From assembly GCF_000768695.1 (NCBI RefSeq), contig NZ_AVPL01000004.1:1-64000 (forward strand): DNA of 64,000 nt, in the 5' to 3' direction. The translations under genes and the position numbers were made by a program. The notes beneath the pieces were generated by a model. The model had not been told where the DNA came from, did no database searches, and saw nothing but the letters and a program-made list of their open reading frames with translations. This stretch comes from Knoellia aerolata DSM 18566 (GTDB taxonomy: Bacteria > Actinomycetota > Actinomycetes > Actinomycetales > Dermatophilaceae). Shown in pieces: positions 1 to 7,953 of the stretch. How positions within the stretch are numbered: position 1 is the stretch's first letter; each line of letters opens with the position of its first letter.

Positions 1-657
1 CAACCGTGGCATCAAGGACGTCCTGATCGTCTGCTGCGACGGCCTGACCGGGTTCCCCGAGGCGATCGAGGCGACCTGGCCCAAGGCCATGGTTCAGACG
101 TGCGTGGTGCACCTCATCCGGGCCTCGATGCGCTTCGTGTCGTACTCGGACCGCAAGGCCGTCGCGGCGCTGCTGCGCCCGATCTACACCGCCGCCGACG
201 AGGACACCGCCCTGGCTGCGCTCGAAGCGTTCGCCGACTCCGCCGCGGGCAAGAAGTACCCGGCCGCGGTCGCCGCCTGGCACAGGGCGTGGGAAAGGTT
301 CACCCCGTTCCTGGCATTCGGGCCGGCGCTGCGCAAGGTCATCTACACCACGAACTCGATCGAGTCCTTGAACTACCAGCTGCGCAAGATCATCAAGAAC
401 CGCGGCCACTTCCCCAGCGACGACGCCGTCGTGAAGCTGCTCTGGCTGGCGATCCGCAACATCGAGGACAAACGCGCCCGCGAACGCGCCAAGCAGGCCG
501 GCAAAGGCAAGGACCGGCAATCCATCCCTCGCCTGGTCGAAGGCGCCGCAGTCCACGGCTGGAAAGCTGCCCTGGGCGAACTCGCCCTCGTCTACCCCGA
601 CCGCATCAACGCCTACCTCTGACCCAATGACCCTCTCTTACACAGATAAGTTGACAG
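1..657 (+). mobile_element. IS256-type insertion sequence, right part only (left part lies outside the window)
   Basis: The segment holds the C-terminal two thirds of a Mutator/IS256-class transposase followed by about 30 non-coding bases that read into a different transposase gene. The likely terminal inverted repeat is around 631-657 (on the minus strand it begins TGTCAACTTATCTGTG). The exact outer boundary and the target-site duplication cannot be fixed because the left end is outside the window. It interrupts an IS481-type element, so it is the younger insertion. Confidence 0.75.
2..622 (+). CDS. IS256 (Mutator) family transposase, 5'-truncated by the window edge
   Basis: The frame is open from base 2 with no start in view; the visible part is about 206 codons. 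It carries the family's second catalytic Asp context (CCDGLTGFPEAIEATWP), followed by the typical CxxH-like helix region (QTCVVHLIRASMRFV) and the catalytic Glu context TTNSIESLN. Full-length relatives are about 400-430 aa, so roughly half is missing to the left. These enzymes catalyse copy-out/paste-in transposition using a DDE site. The stop at 620-622 is natural, so the element may be intact outside the window. ATG 89 is internal, not the true start. Confidence 0.85.
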   Translation, partial: NRGIKDVLIVCCDGLTGFPEAIEATWPKAMVQTCVVHLIRASMRFVSYSDRKAVAALLRPIYTAADEDTALAALEAFADSAAGKKYPAAVAAWHRAWERFTPFLAFGPALRKVIYTTNSIESLNYQLRKIIKNRGHFPSDDAVVKLLWLAIRNIEDKRARERAKQAGKGKDRQSIPRLVEGAAVHGWKAALGELALVYPDRINAYL

Positions 658-1437
658 GCTCCGGGATCGGGCTGCGTGACGGGACCACGCTCAAGTGCCT
701 GACCGGGGTCGATGACCACTCGCGGTTCTGCGTATGCGCGGCCCTGCTGGTCAAGGAACGCACCCAGCTGGTCTGTGACGCCTTCACGGCAGCACTGCGC
801 GCCCACGGGGTGCCCGAACAGGTCCTGACCGACAACGGGAAGGTGTTCACCGGCCGGTTCAACCACCCGCCCACCGAGGTCCTCTTCGACCGGATCTGCC
901 GGGAGAACGGCGTCGAGCACCTGCTGACCAAACCCCGCTCGCCCACCACCACCGGCAAGATCGAGCGGTTCCACCGCACCCTGCGTGCCGAGCTCCTCAC
1001 CGGCGCCACGTTCACCTCACAGGCCACCGCGCAGCAAGCCCTCGACGAATGGGTCGCCACCTACAACCAGGACCGGCCCCACCAGTCCCTGGACATGGCC
1101 ACCCCCGCAGAGAAGTTCACCGTCGCCGCGCCCCGGCCTCTACGTGAGCACCCCGACCGCGACGGACCCGACTGGGTCGCCCGCAAGGTCTCCACCGTCG
1201 GCGTCGTCTGCGTGTCCTGGCAACAAGTGTCCGTGGGACGTCACCGTGCCGGCGAACGCTGCGACGTCCACGTCGGCCCAGACACCCTCCAGTTCTGGAT
1301 CGGCAACGAGCTCCTGCGCACCGTCCGCCGCGACAGCACCGGCCCCGTCCGCAACAAAAGACCCCTAGGAGGTGCGCTCACCAAGAAGCACACGACAGAC
1401 TGAAGATTAGGAGTGTCAAGGATCAACCGGTGTCACA
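655..1437 (+). mobile_element. IS481-type element remnant, split by the IS256 insertion
   Basis: The sequence after the IS256 end is the 3' half of an IS481-type transposase gene and then a non-coding tail (TGTCAAGGATCAACCGGTG within about 1416-1434) that looks like the right terminal repeat of IS481 elements. The left half is not present on this side. It is therefore an inactivated copy. Confidence 0.65.
657..1403 (+). pseudogene. IS481-family transposase (rve integrase core), N-terminus lost
   Basis: The reading frame opens at 627 inside the IS256 end, so its first ten or so codons are foreign. The IS481-derived part starts near GSGIGLRDGTTLK and covers most of the rve core: VTG-type DDHSRF strand, second catalytic Asp in LTDNGKVFTGRF, catalytic Glu in TTGKIERFHRTLRAELL, and the NQDRPHQSLDMATPAEKF motif. 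The N-terminal helix-turn-helix and the first catalytic Asp (WQxD region) are missing. Without them no active transposase can be made. The C-terminal tail of about 90 residues is typical of the longer IS481 subgroup. Confidence 0.8.
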
Positions 1438-1510
1438 CCGTCAGCCATCACCCGAAGGCCTACAGCCCCACTCTGACTGCGGCGTGACTGCCGGACGCCG
1501 GCGACAGCGC

Positions 1511-1547
1511 GAAGGCGGGCCGACCCGGTGTGGGTCGACCCGCCTTC
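1511..1547 (-). terminator. Hairpin terminator of the secreted protein gene
   Basis: A 16-bp stem (1511-1526 with 1532-1547) encloses a 5-nt loop. The one non-Watson-Crick position pairs as G-U only on the minus-strand transcript, which fits termination of the minus-strand gene that ends at 1563. It also separates that gene from the IS remnants. Confidence 0.75.
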
Positions 1548-1562
1548 ACGCGCGTGCGGAGG

Positions 1563-2771
1563 TCAGCAGCCCTTGCCGGACTTGCCCTTGCACGGGGTGG
1601 TCGTGGTCGTCGCCGCGGTGGTGGTCGTGGCCGTGGTGGTCACAGACGCGAGGTTGAGGCCGTCGACCTTGCGGATCGTGGCGTTGAGGCGCTCGCCCAG
1701 GTAGATGGTGCCGTTGTGGACACCGATCGACCAGGCGTAGGTCGGCACGGTGGTCAGGCCCGTCCAGCTGAGGCCGTCCGCGCTGCGGTAGACACCGCCG
1801 CGCGAGAGGGCGTAGATGTAGCCGTCACCCGGGACGTCGAAGTCGAGGATGTTCCACTTGGTGGAGGGCAGGACGGTGGTGGTCTTCGTGCCGTCGAACG
1901 CGACGACGCCGATCCCGAAGCTCGTGCAGAGGATCCTGCCCTTGAAGACCTCGACCGAGCGCGACTCGACCGTGTTGCAGGGGTTGGCCCCCGGAACGGT
2001 CGACCACGAGGTGCCGTTGAAGACGCGCAGAGGCGCGTCCTCCGTGACGCCGTGCGCCTGGAGGTACATCTTGCCGTTGAGCGCAGCGGCCCAGTAGTAC
2101 CGCTCCTGCCCCAGCTCGACGACGGAGGTGTCCTTGGCCACGAGCGACCAGGAGGCACCGCCGTCGGTGGAGCGGTACGCGGCCGCGCCGCCCTTCGTGC
2201 CCACGACGTTCTTCGCCGAACCGACCATCCACAGGTCGGAGCCGTTGAGGCTGGCGACGTCGAAGACGTGCTCGGCGGGGGCCTTGAACTGGTTGGTCCA
2301 CGTGCCACTGGCGTTGGTGGAGAAGCCCTGGTTGGCGGTCGCGGAGCCGGTCGGGTCGGTCCACGGCGCGTAGAGCTTGCCGTTGATCTTGCGGAAGGTG
2401 GTGATCTCCTCGGTCGGAGCCGTGAGGCCCGACTCGGCGAAGGTCCGGGTCACCGGGTCGAAGGTGCTGACCTTCGTCGGTCCGGAGTTGCCGAGGTAGT
2501 CACCGTGGCCGACGTAGAACTTGCCGTTGTCCATGGTCAGGCTGCGGATCGTCTTGCCCGACGTGGTCGACTTGGCCAGCGCCTGCGGGCTCACACCGAC
2601 GATGGAGGTCGGGTAGGTCGGGAGGACGGTGGTGGTGGTCACCGGGGTCGGCGGGGCCGGCTTCTTCGCCTGGGCCGGGGCGGCGGCCAGGCCGCCGACG
2701 CAGCCGACGCTGACGGCGGTGGCGGCCAGGGCGGCGAGCAGGGGACGGGTGGACAGGGGGCGGGTACCCAT
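1563..2771 (-). CDS. Secreted propeller-like protein with BNR-type repeats and Thr-rich tail
   Basis: The protein is 402 aa. An N-terminal signal peptide (Arg-containing start, hydrophobic run LLAALAATAVSVGCVGGLAA, AQA cleavage-like site near residue 35) indicates export. The body shows repeating short beta motifs such as DNGKFYVGHGDY, YRSTDGGASW and YRSADGLSWTG, which resemble sialidase/BNR (Asp-box) blades and suggest a beta-propeller. The C-terminus is a Thr-rich linker ending in CKGKSGKGC, which could make a disulfide or a cell-wall contact. ATG 2771 is preceded by GAGGAG. No catalytic residues can be assigned; function is unknown. The gene stands alone between the IS remnants and a divergent DUF3145 gene. 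Confidence 0.8.
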   Translation of the reverse strand: MGTRPLSTRPLLAALAATAVSVGCVGGLAAAPAQAKKPAPPTPVTTTTVLPTYPTSIVGVSPQALAKSTTSGKTIRSLTMDNGKFYVGHGDYLGNSGPTKVSTFDPVTRTFAESGLTAPTEEITTFRKINGKLYAPWTDPTGSATANQGFSTNASGTWTNQFKAPAEHVFDVASLNGSDLWMVGSAKNVVGTKGGAAAYRSTDGGASWSLVAKDTSVVELGQERYYWAAALNGKMYLQAHGVTEDAPLRVFNGTSWSTVPGANPCNTVESRSVEVFKGRILCTSFGIGVVAFDGTKTTTVLPSTKWNILDFDVPGDGYIYALSRGGVYRSADGLSWTGLTTVPTYAWSIGVHNGTIYLGERLNATIRKVDGLNLASVTTTATTTTAATTTTTPCKGKSGKGC

Positions 2772-3147
2772 CGTGGGCGCTCCTCGTGAAAGACGCAGGG
2801 GGTTGACCCGAACGGGTCAGGCCCTAATAGTCAAGGTGGATCAGAGGTTAGGCAACTCAGAACTCGCAAATGGCTCAAAAGGACTATACGATGCGCCACC
2901 TTCACCGACCGGGCTCGGCTGGGCTCGCAGCGGTGCGGGCTCTGCCACCCCGGCGTGTTCCGGATGGTGTCAGCGGTGCTCATGGGGCATGATGAGGCCC
3001 ACGGTTCACGAGTCCGCTCGTGAGGCGTTTGACAACGGTGCTGACGGCACCTGCACAGCGAGCTGAGCGGCATACCGGACCGGTGCCCTCCGAGAACACG
3101 TGCGACGGCGTTGGGGAAGACGTCCCTTGCACGTGAAGGAGGCCAGG
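2772..3147. other. Divergent intergenic region with candidate control elements
   Basis: About 376 bp separate the minus-strand secreted protein from the plus-strand DUF3145 gene. The part at 2820-2890 is clearly richer in A/T than the surroundings. I see an inverted repeat TGACCC-GAAC-GGGTCA at 2804-2819 in the leader of the secreted protein and a TATAGT box on the minus strand at 2883-2888 that could be its -10. No convincing gene or RNA was found here; short open frames lack initiation signals. Confidence 0.45.
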
Positions 3148-3663
3148 ATGTCTGTCGCTACGCGACGTGTGTCGACCCGGGGAGTGGTGTTCATCCACTC
3201 GGCCCCGGCAGCGCTGTGCCCTCACATCACCTGGGCGCTCGAGTCCGCGACGGGCTCGCGCGTCACCATCGACTGGACCCCGCAGCCCGCTGCGCCGGGC
3301 CTGATGCGGGGCGAGTGGTCGTGGATCGGTGAGCAGGGGACCGGTGCCCGCCTCGCGTCCACGCTGCGAGGCTGGCAGGGGATGCGCTACGAGGTGACCG
3401 AGGACCCCAGCGCCGGCAGCGACGGCTCACGCTGGTCGCACACCCCGAGCCTGGGGATCCACCACACGGCGACCTCGTCGAGCGGGGACGCCGTCGTGGG
3501 CGAGGAGCGCCTCAAGGAGATCCTCATGCTCGCGCAGGGATCGCCCGACGCCATCGAGGAGATGATCGAGGAGGTTCTGGGTACGGAGTGGGACAACGAG
3601 CTCGAGGCGTTCCGCTACGCCGGTGACGGCGCTCCGGTGCGCTGGCTGCACCAGGTCGGCTGA
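3148..3663 (+). CDS. DUF3145 family protein
   Basis: The protein is 171 aa and is recognisable from family landmarks: N-terminal STRGVVFIHSAPAALCPH, then WTPQPAAPG, the ASTLRGWQGMRYEVTEDPS block, and a C-terminal acidic helix (ELIEEMIEEVLGTEWDNELEA-like). DUF3145 is an actinobacteria-specific family of unknown function, usually a single-copy core gene. ATG 3148 is chosen over an upstream ATG at 3100 because it follows a strong GAAGGAGG site at 3136-3143 and matches the family N-terminus. It commonly sits near fatty-acid or accD genes in actinobacteria, as here. Confidence 0.85.
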   Translation: MSVATRRVSTRGVVFIHSAPAALCPHITWALESATGSRVTIDWTPQPAAPGLMRGEWSWIGEQGTGARLASTLRGWQGMRYEVTEDPSAGSDGSRWSHTPSLGIHHTATSSSGDAVVGEERLKEILMLAQGSPDAIEEMIEEVLGTEWDNELEAFRYAGDGAPVRWLHQVG

Positions 3664-3680
3664 CCGACCACCACGGACGA

Positions 3681-3719
3681 CACGAGGCCCGCTCCCGTAC
3701 AGGGGGAGCGGGCCTCGTG
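3681..3719. terminator. Bidirectional hairpin between DUF3145 gene and accD
   Basis: A perfect 16-bp stem (3681-3696 with 3704-3719) with a 7-nt loop lies between two converging genes. It is symmetric, lacks a clear U-tract as is common in actinobacteria, and probably ends transcription from both sides. Confidence 0.8.
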
Positions 3720-3733
3720 CGTGCGCACGAAAG

Positions 3734-3806
3734 GGTTCGCGAACCTCGACGTGACTCGCGGTCCCGTTCGAACCGGAGCACGAACCACGGGACGGTTCGC
3801 GAACCG
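3734..3806. repeat. Cluster of short palindromes GGTTCGCGAACC
   Basis: The 12-bp perfect palindrome GGTTCGCGAACC occurs at 3734-3745 and again at 3794-3805 (there extended to 14 bp), with GTTCGAAC at 3766-3773 between them. Copies of GCACGAA/TTCGTGC flank the second palindrome and could make a larger stem. The cluster sits in the convergent gap downstream of accD, so it is not a conventional promoter site. Confidence 0.6.
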
Positions 3807-3827
3807 CTTCGTGCAGTGAGGGAGGGC

Positions 3828-5276
3828 CTACAGGGGGATGTTGCCGTGGTCCCCGCGGCGCTGCGGGGCGTCCGCGATGGCGCGGGCCAGGGCGGACCGG
3901 GTGACGGAGGGCTCGACGATCTCGTCGACGACGCCGATCTCGACCGCGCGGGCCAGGCCGCCGGAGAGACGGTCGTGCTCCTCGGCGAGCTGCTGCTCGA
4001 CCGCCGCACGCTCGCTGTCGTCGACCTCGGCCAGTCGCCGGCGGTGCAGGATGCGGATCGCGGCGACCGAGCCCATGACGGCGACGTGCGCGGTGGGCCA
4101 CGCGAAGACGCGGGTGGCGCCGAGCGATCGTGCGTTCATCGCGATGTAGGCGCCGCCGTAGGTCTTGCGGGTCACGAGCGTCACCCGCGGCACGGTCGCC
4201 TCGGCGAACGCGTGGAGCAGCTTGGCACCGCGTCGGACGACGCCGTCCCACTCCTGTCCGACGCCGGGAAGGTAGCCCGGGACGTCGACGAGGACGATGA
4301 GGGGCACGCCGAAGGCGTCGCACATGCGCACGAACCGCGCGGCCTTCTCGGCCGACGGTGAGTCGAGGCAGCCACCGAGACGCATGGGGTTGTTGGCGAT
4401 GACGCCGACGGTGCGTCCGCCGAAGCGGCCGAGCTGGGTGACGATGTTCGGGGCCCACCGGGGGTGGAGCTCGACGGAGTCGGCGCCCTTGTCGAGCACG
4501 TTGTCGACGAACGGGTGCACGTCGTAGGCGCGCTTGGCCGACTCGGGGAAGGTCTCCTCGAGGTCGAAGTCCGCGACACCGGCGACGTCGAGCGTGCCCT
4601 GGTCGGCGAGCAGCGAGGCGAGCTGGCGCCCACGCTCGTAGGCCTGCTCGGTCGAGTCGGTGACGACGTGGACGACACCGCTGCGGCGGCCGTGCGGCTC
4701 GGGACCGCCGAGCCGGAGCGCGTCGACGGACTCGCCCGTGACAGAGCGCACGACGTCGGGTCCGGTCACGAAGATCCGGCCGTCGGGGGCGAGGATGACG
4801 ATGTCGGTGAGCGCGGGCCCGTAGGCCGCACCGCCGGCCGCAGCGCCGATGACGACCGAGATCTGCGGGATCCTGCCCGAGGCCCGGGTCATGATCGCGA
4901 AGACCTCACCGACGGCGTGCAGGCTCACCACACCTTCCGGGAGCCGCGCACCTCCGGAGTGCCAGATGCCGACGACCGGTATGCCGTCCGCGAGCGCCCG
5001 CTCGTACGCCGTGAGCACGACCTTGCAGCCGGCCACCCCCATGGCTCCGCCCATGATCGTCGCGTCCGAGCAGAACGCGGCGACGGGGGTGCCCTGGCAG
5101 GTGCCGACGGCGGCGAGCATGCCGCTGTCGTCCTCGGGGCTGATCAGCTCGACCGAGCCCTCGTCGAAGAAGGCGGCGAGCCGCAGGCGGGGGTTGCGGG
5201 GGTCGTTGGCCTTGTCCGGCTTGGGCTTGGTGGCGGCGGACGCGGAGGCGGAGGCCTCGTTGGGCTGGTGGGCCAT
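3828..5276 (-). CDS. accD: Acyl-CoA carboxylase carboxyltransferase (beta) subunit, AccD6-like
   Basis: The 482-aa protein is a complete carboxyltransferase with both crotonase-like halves. The N half has the acyl-CoA site GGAAYGPALTDIVILAPDG; the C half has DVPGYLPGVGQEW, KTYGGAYIAMN and AWPTAHVAVMGSVAA. It transfers carboxyl from biotin on a separate alpha subunit to acetyl- or propionyl-CoA, giving malonyl-CoA for the adjacent FAS II enzymes. ATG 5276 shares one base with the fabF stop (TGATG), so it is translationally coupled and last in the operon. The Ala/Lys-rich first 30 residues are outside the conserved domain. Position after fabF mirrors accD6 after kasA/kasB in mycobacteria. No biotin carboxylase gene is in the window. 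Confidence 0.92.
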   Translation of the reverse strand: MAHQPNEASASASAATKPKPDKANDPRNPRLRLAAFFDEGSVELISPEDDSGMLAAVGTCQGTPVAAFCSDATIMGGAMGVAGCKVVLTAYERALADGIPVVGIWHSGGARLPEGVVSLHAVGEVFAIMTRASGRIPQISVVIGAAAGGAAYGPALTDIVILAPDGRIFVTGPDVVRSVTGESVDALRLGGPEPHGRRSGVVHVVTDSTEQAYERGRQLASLLADQGTLDVAGVADFDLEETFPESAKRAYDVHPFVDNVLDKGADSVELHPRWAPNIVTQLGRFGGRTVGVIANNPMRLGGCLDSPSAEKAARFVRMCDAFGVPLIVLVDVPGYLPGVGQEWDGVVRRGAKLLHAFAEATVPRVTLVTRKTYGGAYIAMNARSLGATRVFAWPTAHVAVMGSVAAIRILHRRRLAEVDDSERAAVEQQLAEEHDRLSGGLARAVEIGVVDEIVEPSVTRSALARAIADAPQRRGDHGNIPL

Positions 5277-6520
5277 CAGATGCTCTTCACGGTGAGTGCG
5301 ACGTTGTGCCCGCCGAACCCGAAGGAGTTGTTGAGCGCGGCGATGTCGCCCTGCGGAAGCTTGCGGTGCTCGCCGCGGACGACGTCGAGGTGGATCGCAG
5401 GGTCCATGTCCTCGATGTTGATCGTGGCCGGCGCGATCCGGTGGTGCACCGAGAGGATGGTGAAGAGGCCCTCGAGGGCCCCGGCGGCACCGAGCAGGTG
5501 GCCGGTCATCGACTTCGTCCCACTGACGCACATGCCGTCGGTCGCGTCGCCGAAGGCGCGGCGGATCGCGTTGGACTCGGCGACGTCCCCGACGGGCGTC
5601 GACGTGGCGTGGGCGTTGATGTGCACGATGTCGGCCGGGGTGAGACCGGCGCGCTCGACCGCCTCGCGCATGGCGCGGCTCGCACCCGCGCCCTCGGGCT
5701 CGGGGGCGGTGATGTGGTGCGCGTCGGAGGACATCCCGGCCGCGGCCAGCTCGGCGTAGATGCGGGCGCCGCGGGCCCGCGCGTGCTCCTCGGACTCGAG
5801 GACGATGACCGCGGCGCCCTCACCCATGACGAAGCCGTCGCGGCCCGTGTCGTAGGGGCGGGAGGCGTGCTGCGGGTCGTCGTTGCGGGTCGACAGGGCC
5901 TGCATCTGCGTGAAGCCGGCGAAGGGCAGCGGGTGGATGGCTGCCTCGGTGCCGCCGGCGACGACGATGTCGGCGCGTCCCAGGCGGATCTGGTCGACCG
6001 CGAGGGCCATCGACTCGGCACCGGAGGCGCAGGCCGACACGGCCGTGTGCGCACCGGCGCGCGCGCCGAGGGCGAGCGAGACGTTGCCGCTGCTCGTGTT
6101 GGGCATGAGCATCGGGACGGCGAGCGGGAAGACGCGCCGCACGCCCTTCTCGCGCAGGTTGTCCCACTGCGCCAGGAGCGTGTGGACGCCGCCGATGCCG
6201 GTGCCGATGGCGACCATGAAGCGCTCGGGGTCGACCTCGGGCGACCCGGCGTCGGCCCAGGCCTCCCGCGAGGCGACCATGGCGTACTGGGCGCTCGGGT
6301 CCATCCGGCGGCACTCGACCTTGGTGAGCACCTCCTCGGGGGAGGTGTGGATCGAGGCGGCGAAGGTCACGGGGAGCTCGTACTTCTCGACCCAGTCCGC
6401 GGTCAGCGTTCGGGCGCCGGACCGGCCTGCGAGGATCGCGTCCCACGTCTCGGTGATCGTCCCACCGAGAGGGGTGGTGGCTCCGAGACCGGTGACGACG
6501 ACACGACGTTCGGTGCTCAT
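5276..6520 (-). CDS. fabF: 3-oxoacyl-ACP synthase II (KAS II)
   Basis: The protein is 414 aa, standard for FabF/KasA. It has a thiolase fold with nucleophile Cys164 in SACASGAES, His304 in NAHATSTPVGD, the Lys336/His341 region GTKSMTGHLLGAAG, and the C-terminal SFGFGGHN loop. It condenses malonyl-ACP with acyl-ACP during elongation of fatty acids in the cytoplasm. ATG 6520 follows AGGAG-like bases. It lies 82 bp after acpP and overlaps accD by one base. Only one KAS II gene is present here, unlike the kasA/kasB pair of mycobacteria. Confidence 0.95.
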   Translation of the reverse strand: MSTERRVVVTGLGATTPLGGTITETWDAILAGRSGARTLTADWVEKYELPVTFAASIHTSPEEVLTKVECRRMDPSAQYAMVASREAWADAGSPEVDPERFMVAIGTGIGGVHTLLAQWDNLREKGVRRVFPLAVPMLMPNTSSGNVSLALGARAGAHTAVSACASGAESMALAVDQIRLGRADIVVAGGTEAAIHPLPFAGFTQMQALSTRNDDPQHASRPYDTGRDGFVMGEGAAVIVLESEEHARARGARIYAELAAAGMSSDAHHITAPEPEGAGASRAMREAVERAGLTPADIVHINAHATSTPVGDVAESNAIRRAFGDATDGMCVSGTKSMTGHLLGAAGALEGLFTILSVHHRIAPATINIEDMDPAIHLDVVRGEHRKLPQGDIAALNNSFGFGGHNVALTVKSI

Positions 6521-6565
6521 GTTTCGTTGACTCCTTGCAGAGGACGTGGGGTGGTGACAGGATCC

Positions 6566-6597
6566 CGGCGCCGCCCCACGTCGGTGGGGCGGCGCCG
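6566..6597 (-). other. Strong hairpin between acpP and fabF
   Basis: A perfect 14-bp GC stem (6566-6579 with 6584-6597) with a 4-nt loop fills the 82-bp gap between acpP and fabF. It may be a partial terminator or an mRNA-stabilising 3' end that lets acpP be expressed above its neighbours, a common need since ACP is very abundant. It has no U-tract. Confidence 0.65.
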
Positions 6598-6602
6598 TCG
6601 GA

Positions 6603-6851
6603 TCAGCTCTGGCTGGACTGGATGAACGAGACGGCGTCGCCGACGGTGCGGAGGTTCTTGACCTCGTCGTCGGGGATGCGCACGCCGAACTTCTCCTCGG
6701 CGTTGACGACGATGGTCATCATCGACAGCGAGTCGATGTCGAGGTCGTCGGTGAACGCCTTGTCGCTCTGGACGCTCTCCGGGTCGAGCCCGGTCTCCTC
6801 GTTGACGATCTCTGCGAGACCCGCGAGGATCTCCTGCTCGCTCTGAGCCAT
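6603..6851 (-). CDS. acpP: Acyl carrier protein
   Basis: The protein is 82 aa, acidic and helical, with the phosphopantetheine attachment serine at Ser41 in the motif DIDSLSMMTIV. It carries growing acyl chains between FabD, FabH and FabF. ATG 6851 follows AAGGAGC. It is flanked upstream by fabH (96-bp gap that includes CCCGCGG/CCGCGGG arms at 6928-6942) and downstream by a strong hairpin before fabF, so it may accumulate as a shorter abundant transcript. Confidence 0.95.
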   Translation of the reverse strand: MAQSEQEILAGLAEIVNEETGLDPESVQSDKAFTDDLDIDSLSMMTIVVNAEEKFGVRIPDDEVKNLRTVGDAVSFIQSSQS

Positions 6852-6947
6852 GTTGTGCTCCTTCGTGGTTCGGGCCCGCCCGGTGCGGACCTCTCGTGGT
6901 GGTGCGTGGTGCGGTGGCCCTTGGTGACCCGCGGACCGCGGGAGTCT

Positions 6948-7949
6948 CTAGGGGAGAGTGACGACCTGCGCGGCATACGACAGGCCGGCACCGAAGCCGA
7001 TCTGCAGGGCGAGGCCGCCGCGGGGTGCCAGGCCCTCCCGGAGCATCCGTTCGGTCGCCAGCGGCACCGAGGCGGCGGAGGTGTTCGCGGAGTCGACGAT
7101 GTCGCGCGCGACGGCGACGTGCTCGGGCACGCCGAGCTGCTTGCACAGGGCGTCGATGATCCGGGTGTTGGCCTGGTGGGGGATGAAGGCGTCGAGCTGG
7201 TCGACCGTCACGCCGGCCACGTCGAGGGCACGCTGCGCGACCGGGGCCATGCTCCACACCGCCCAGCGGAAGACGCGCTGACCCTGCATCCCGATGGTCG
7301 GCCAGTCGAGCTTCTGCTCGTGGACGTCGATCCAGCTCTCGTTCTGGGCGATGACGTCCCACTTGTCACCCTCGGAGCCCCAGACGGTCGGGCCGATGCC
7401 CGTCGTCTCGGCGGCCGTGACGATGGCCGCCCCGGCTCCGTCACCGAAGATGAAGGCCGTCCCGCGGTCGGTGCGGCTCGTGAAGTCCGAGAGCCGCTCG
7501 ACGCCGATGACGGCGACGTTGTGGGCGCTGCCGCCGCGGACCATGTCGCTGGCGAGGGCGATCCCGTGGCAGTAGCCGGCGCACGCCGCCGAGATGTCGA
7601 AGGCGACCGGCTTGTCCATGCCCATCCGGTCCGCGAGCTGGGGGGCGGCGGCCGGGGTCTGGTAGGGGTGGGTCACGGTCGCGAGGATGACGGCGTCGAC
7701 GTCGCCGGCCTCGAGCCCGGCCATCGCGAGGGCGTCGCGGGTGGCGGCCTCGGACATGTCGATGATGCTCTCGCCCTCGCCGGCGAAGTGCCGGGTCTTG
7801 ATGCCGGAGCGCTCCTGGATCCACTCGTCGGAGGAGTCGATCGCCTCGATGAGCTCGGAGTTGGGGACGACGCGTCGGGGGCGGTAGGCACCGATGCCGG
7901 CGATCCGGGCGTGGGCGGTGCCGCTGGGGGGTGTGATGGAGACGGACAC
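6948..7949 (-). CDS. fabH: 3-oxoacyl-ACP synthase III
   Basis: The protein is 333 aa from GTG 7949. KAS III catalytic triad is visible: Cys123 in DISAACAGYCHG, His258 in PHQANTR, Asn289 in SANTSAAS. It starts fatty-acid synthesis by condensing an acyl-CoA primer with malonyl-ACP. GTG 7949 is chosen because it follows AGGAAGG and leaves a 4-bp gap to the fabD stop; the frame extends upstream, but that stretch overlaps fabD and is not FabH-like. It forms a tight pair with fabD. Confidence 0.93.
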   Translation of the reverse strand: MSVSITPPSGTAHARIAGIGAYRPRRVVPNSELIEAIDSSDEWIQERSGIKTRHFAGEGESIIDMSEAATRDALAMAGLEAGDVDAVILATVTHPYQTPAAAPQLADRMGMDKPVAFDISAACAGYCHGIALASDMVRGGSAHNVAVIGVERLSDFTSRTDRGTAFIFGDGAGAAIVTAAETTGIGPTVWGSEGDKWDVIAQNESWIDVHEQKLDWPTIGMQGQRVFRWAVWSMAPVAQRALDVAGVTVDQLDAFIPHQANTRIIDALCKQLGVPEHVAVARDIVDSANTSAASVPLATERMLREGLAPRGGLALQIGFGAGLSYAAQVVTLP

Positions 7950-7953
7950 CGGC

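Noticed and set aside
1-1437. Prophage or integrative element boundary
   Set aside because: Only insertion-sequence genes are present; there are no integrase, attachment-site or phage genes.
3734-3806. LexA (SOS) boxes
   Set aside because: The palindromes contain GGTTCGCGAACC without the CGAAC-N4-GTTCG spacing and lie downstream of genes, not at promoters.
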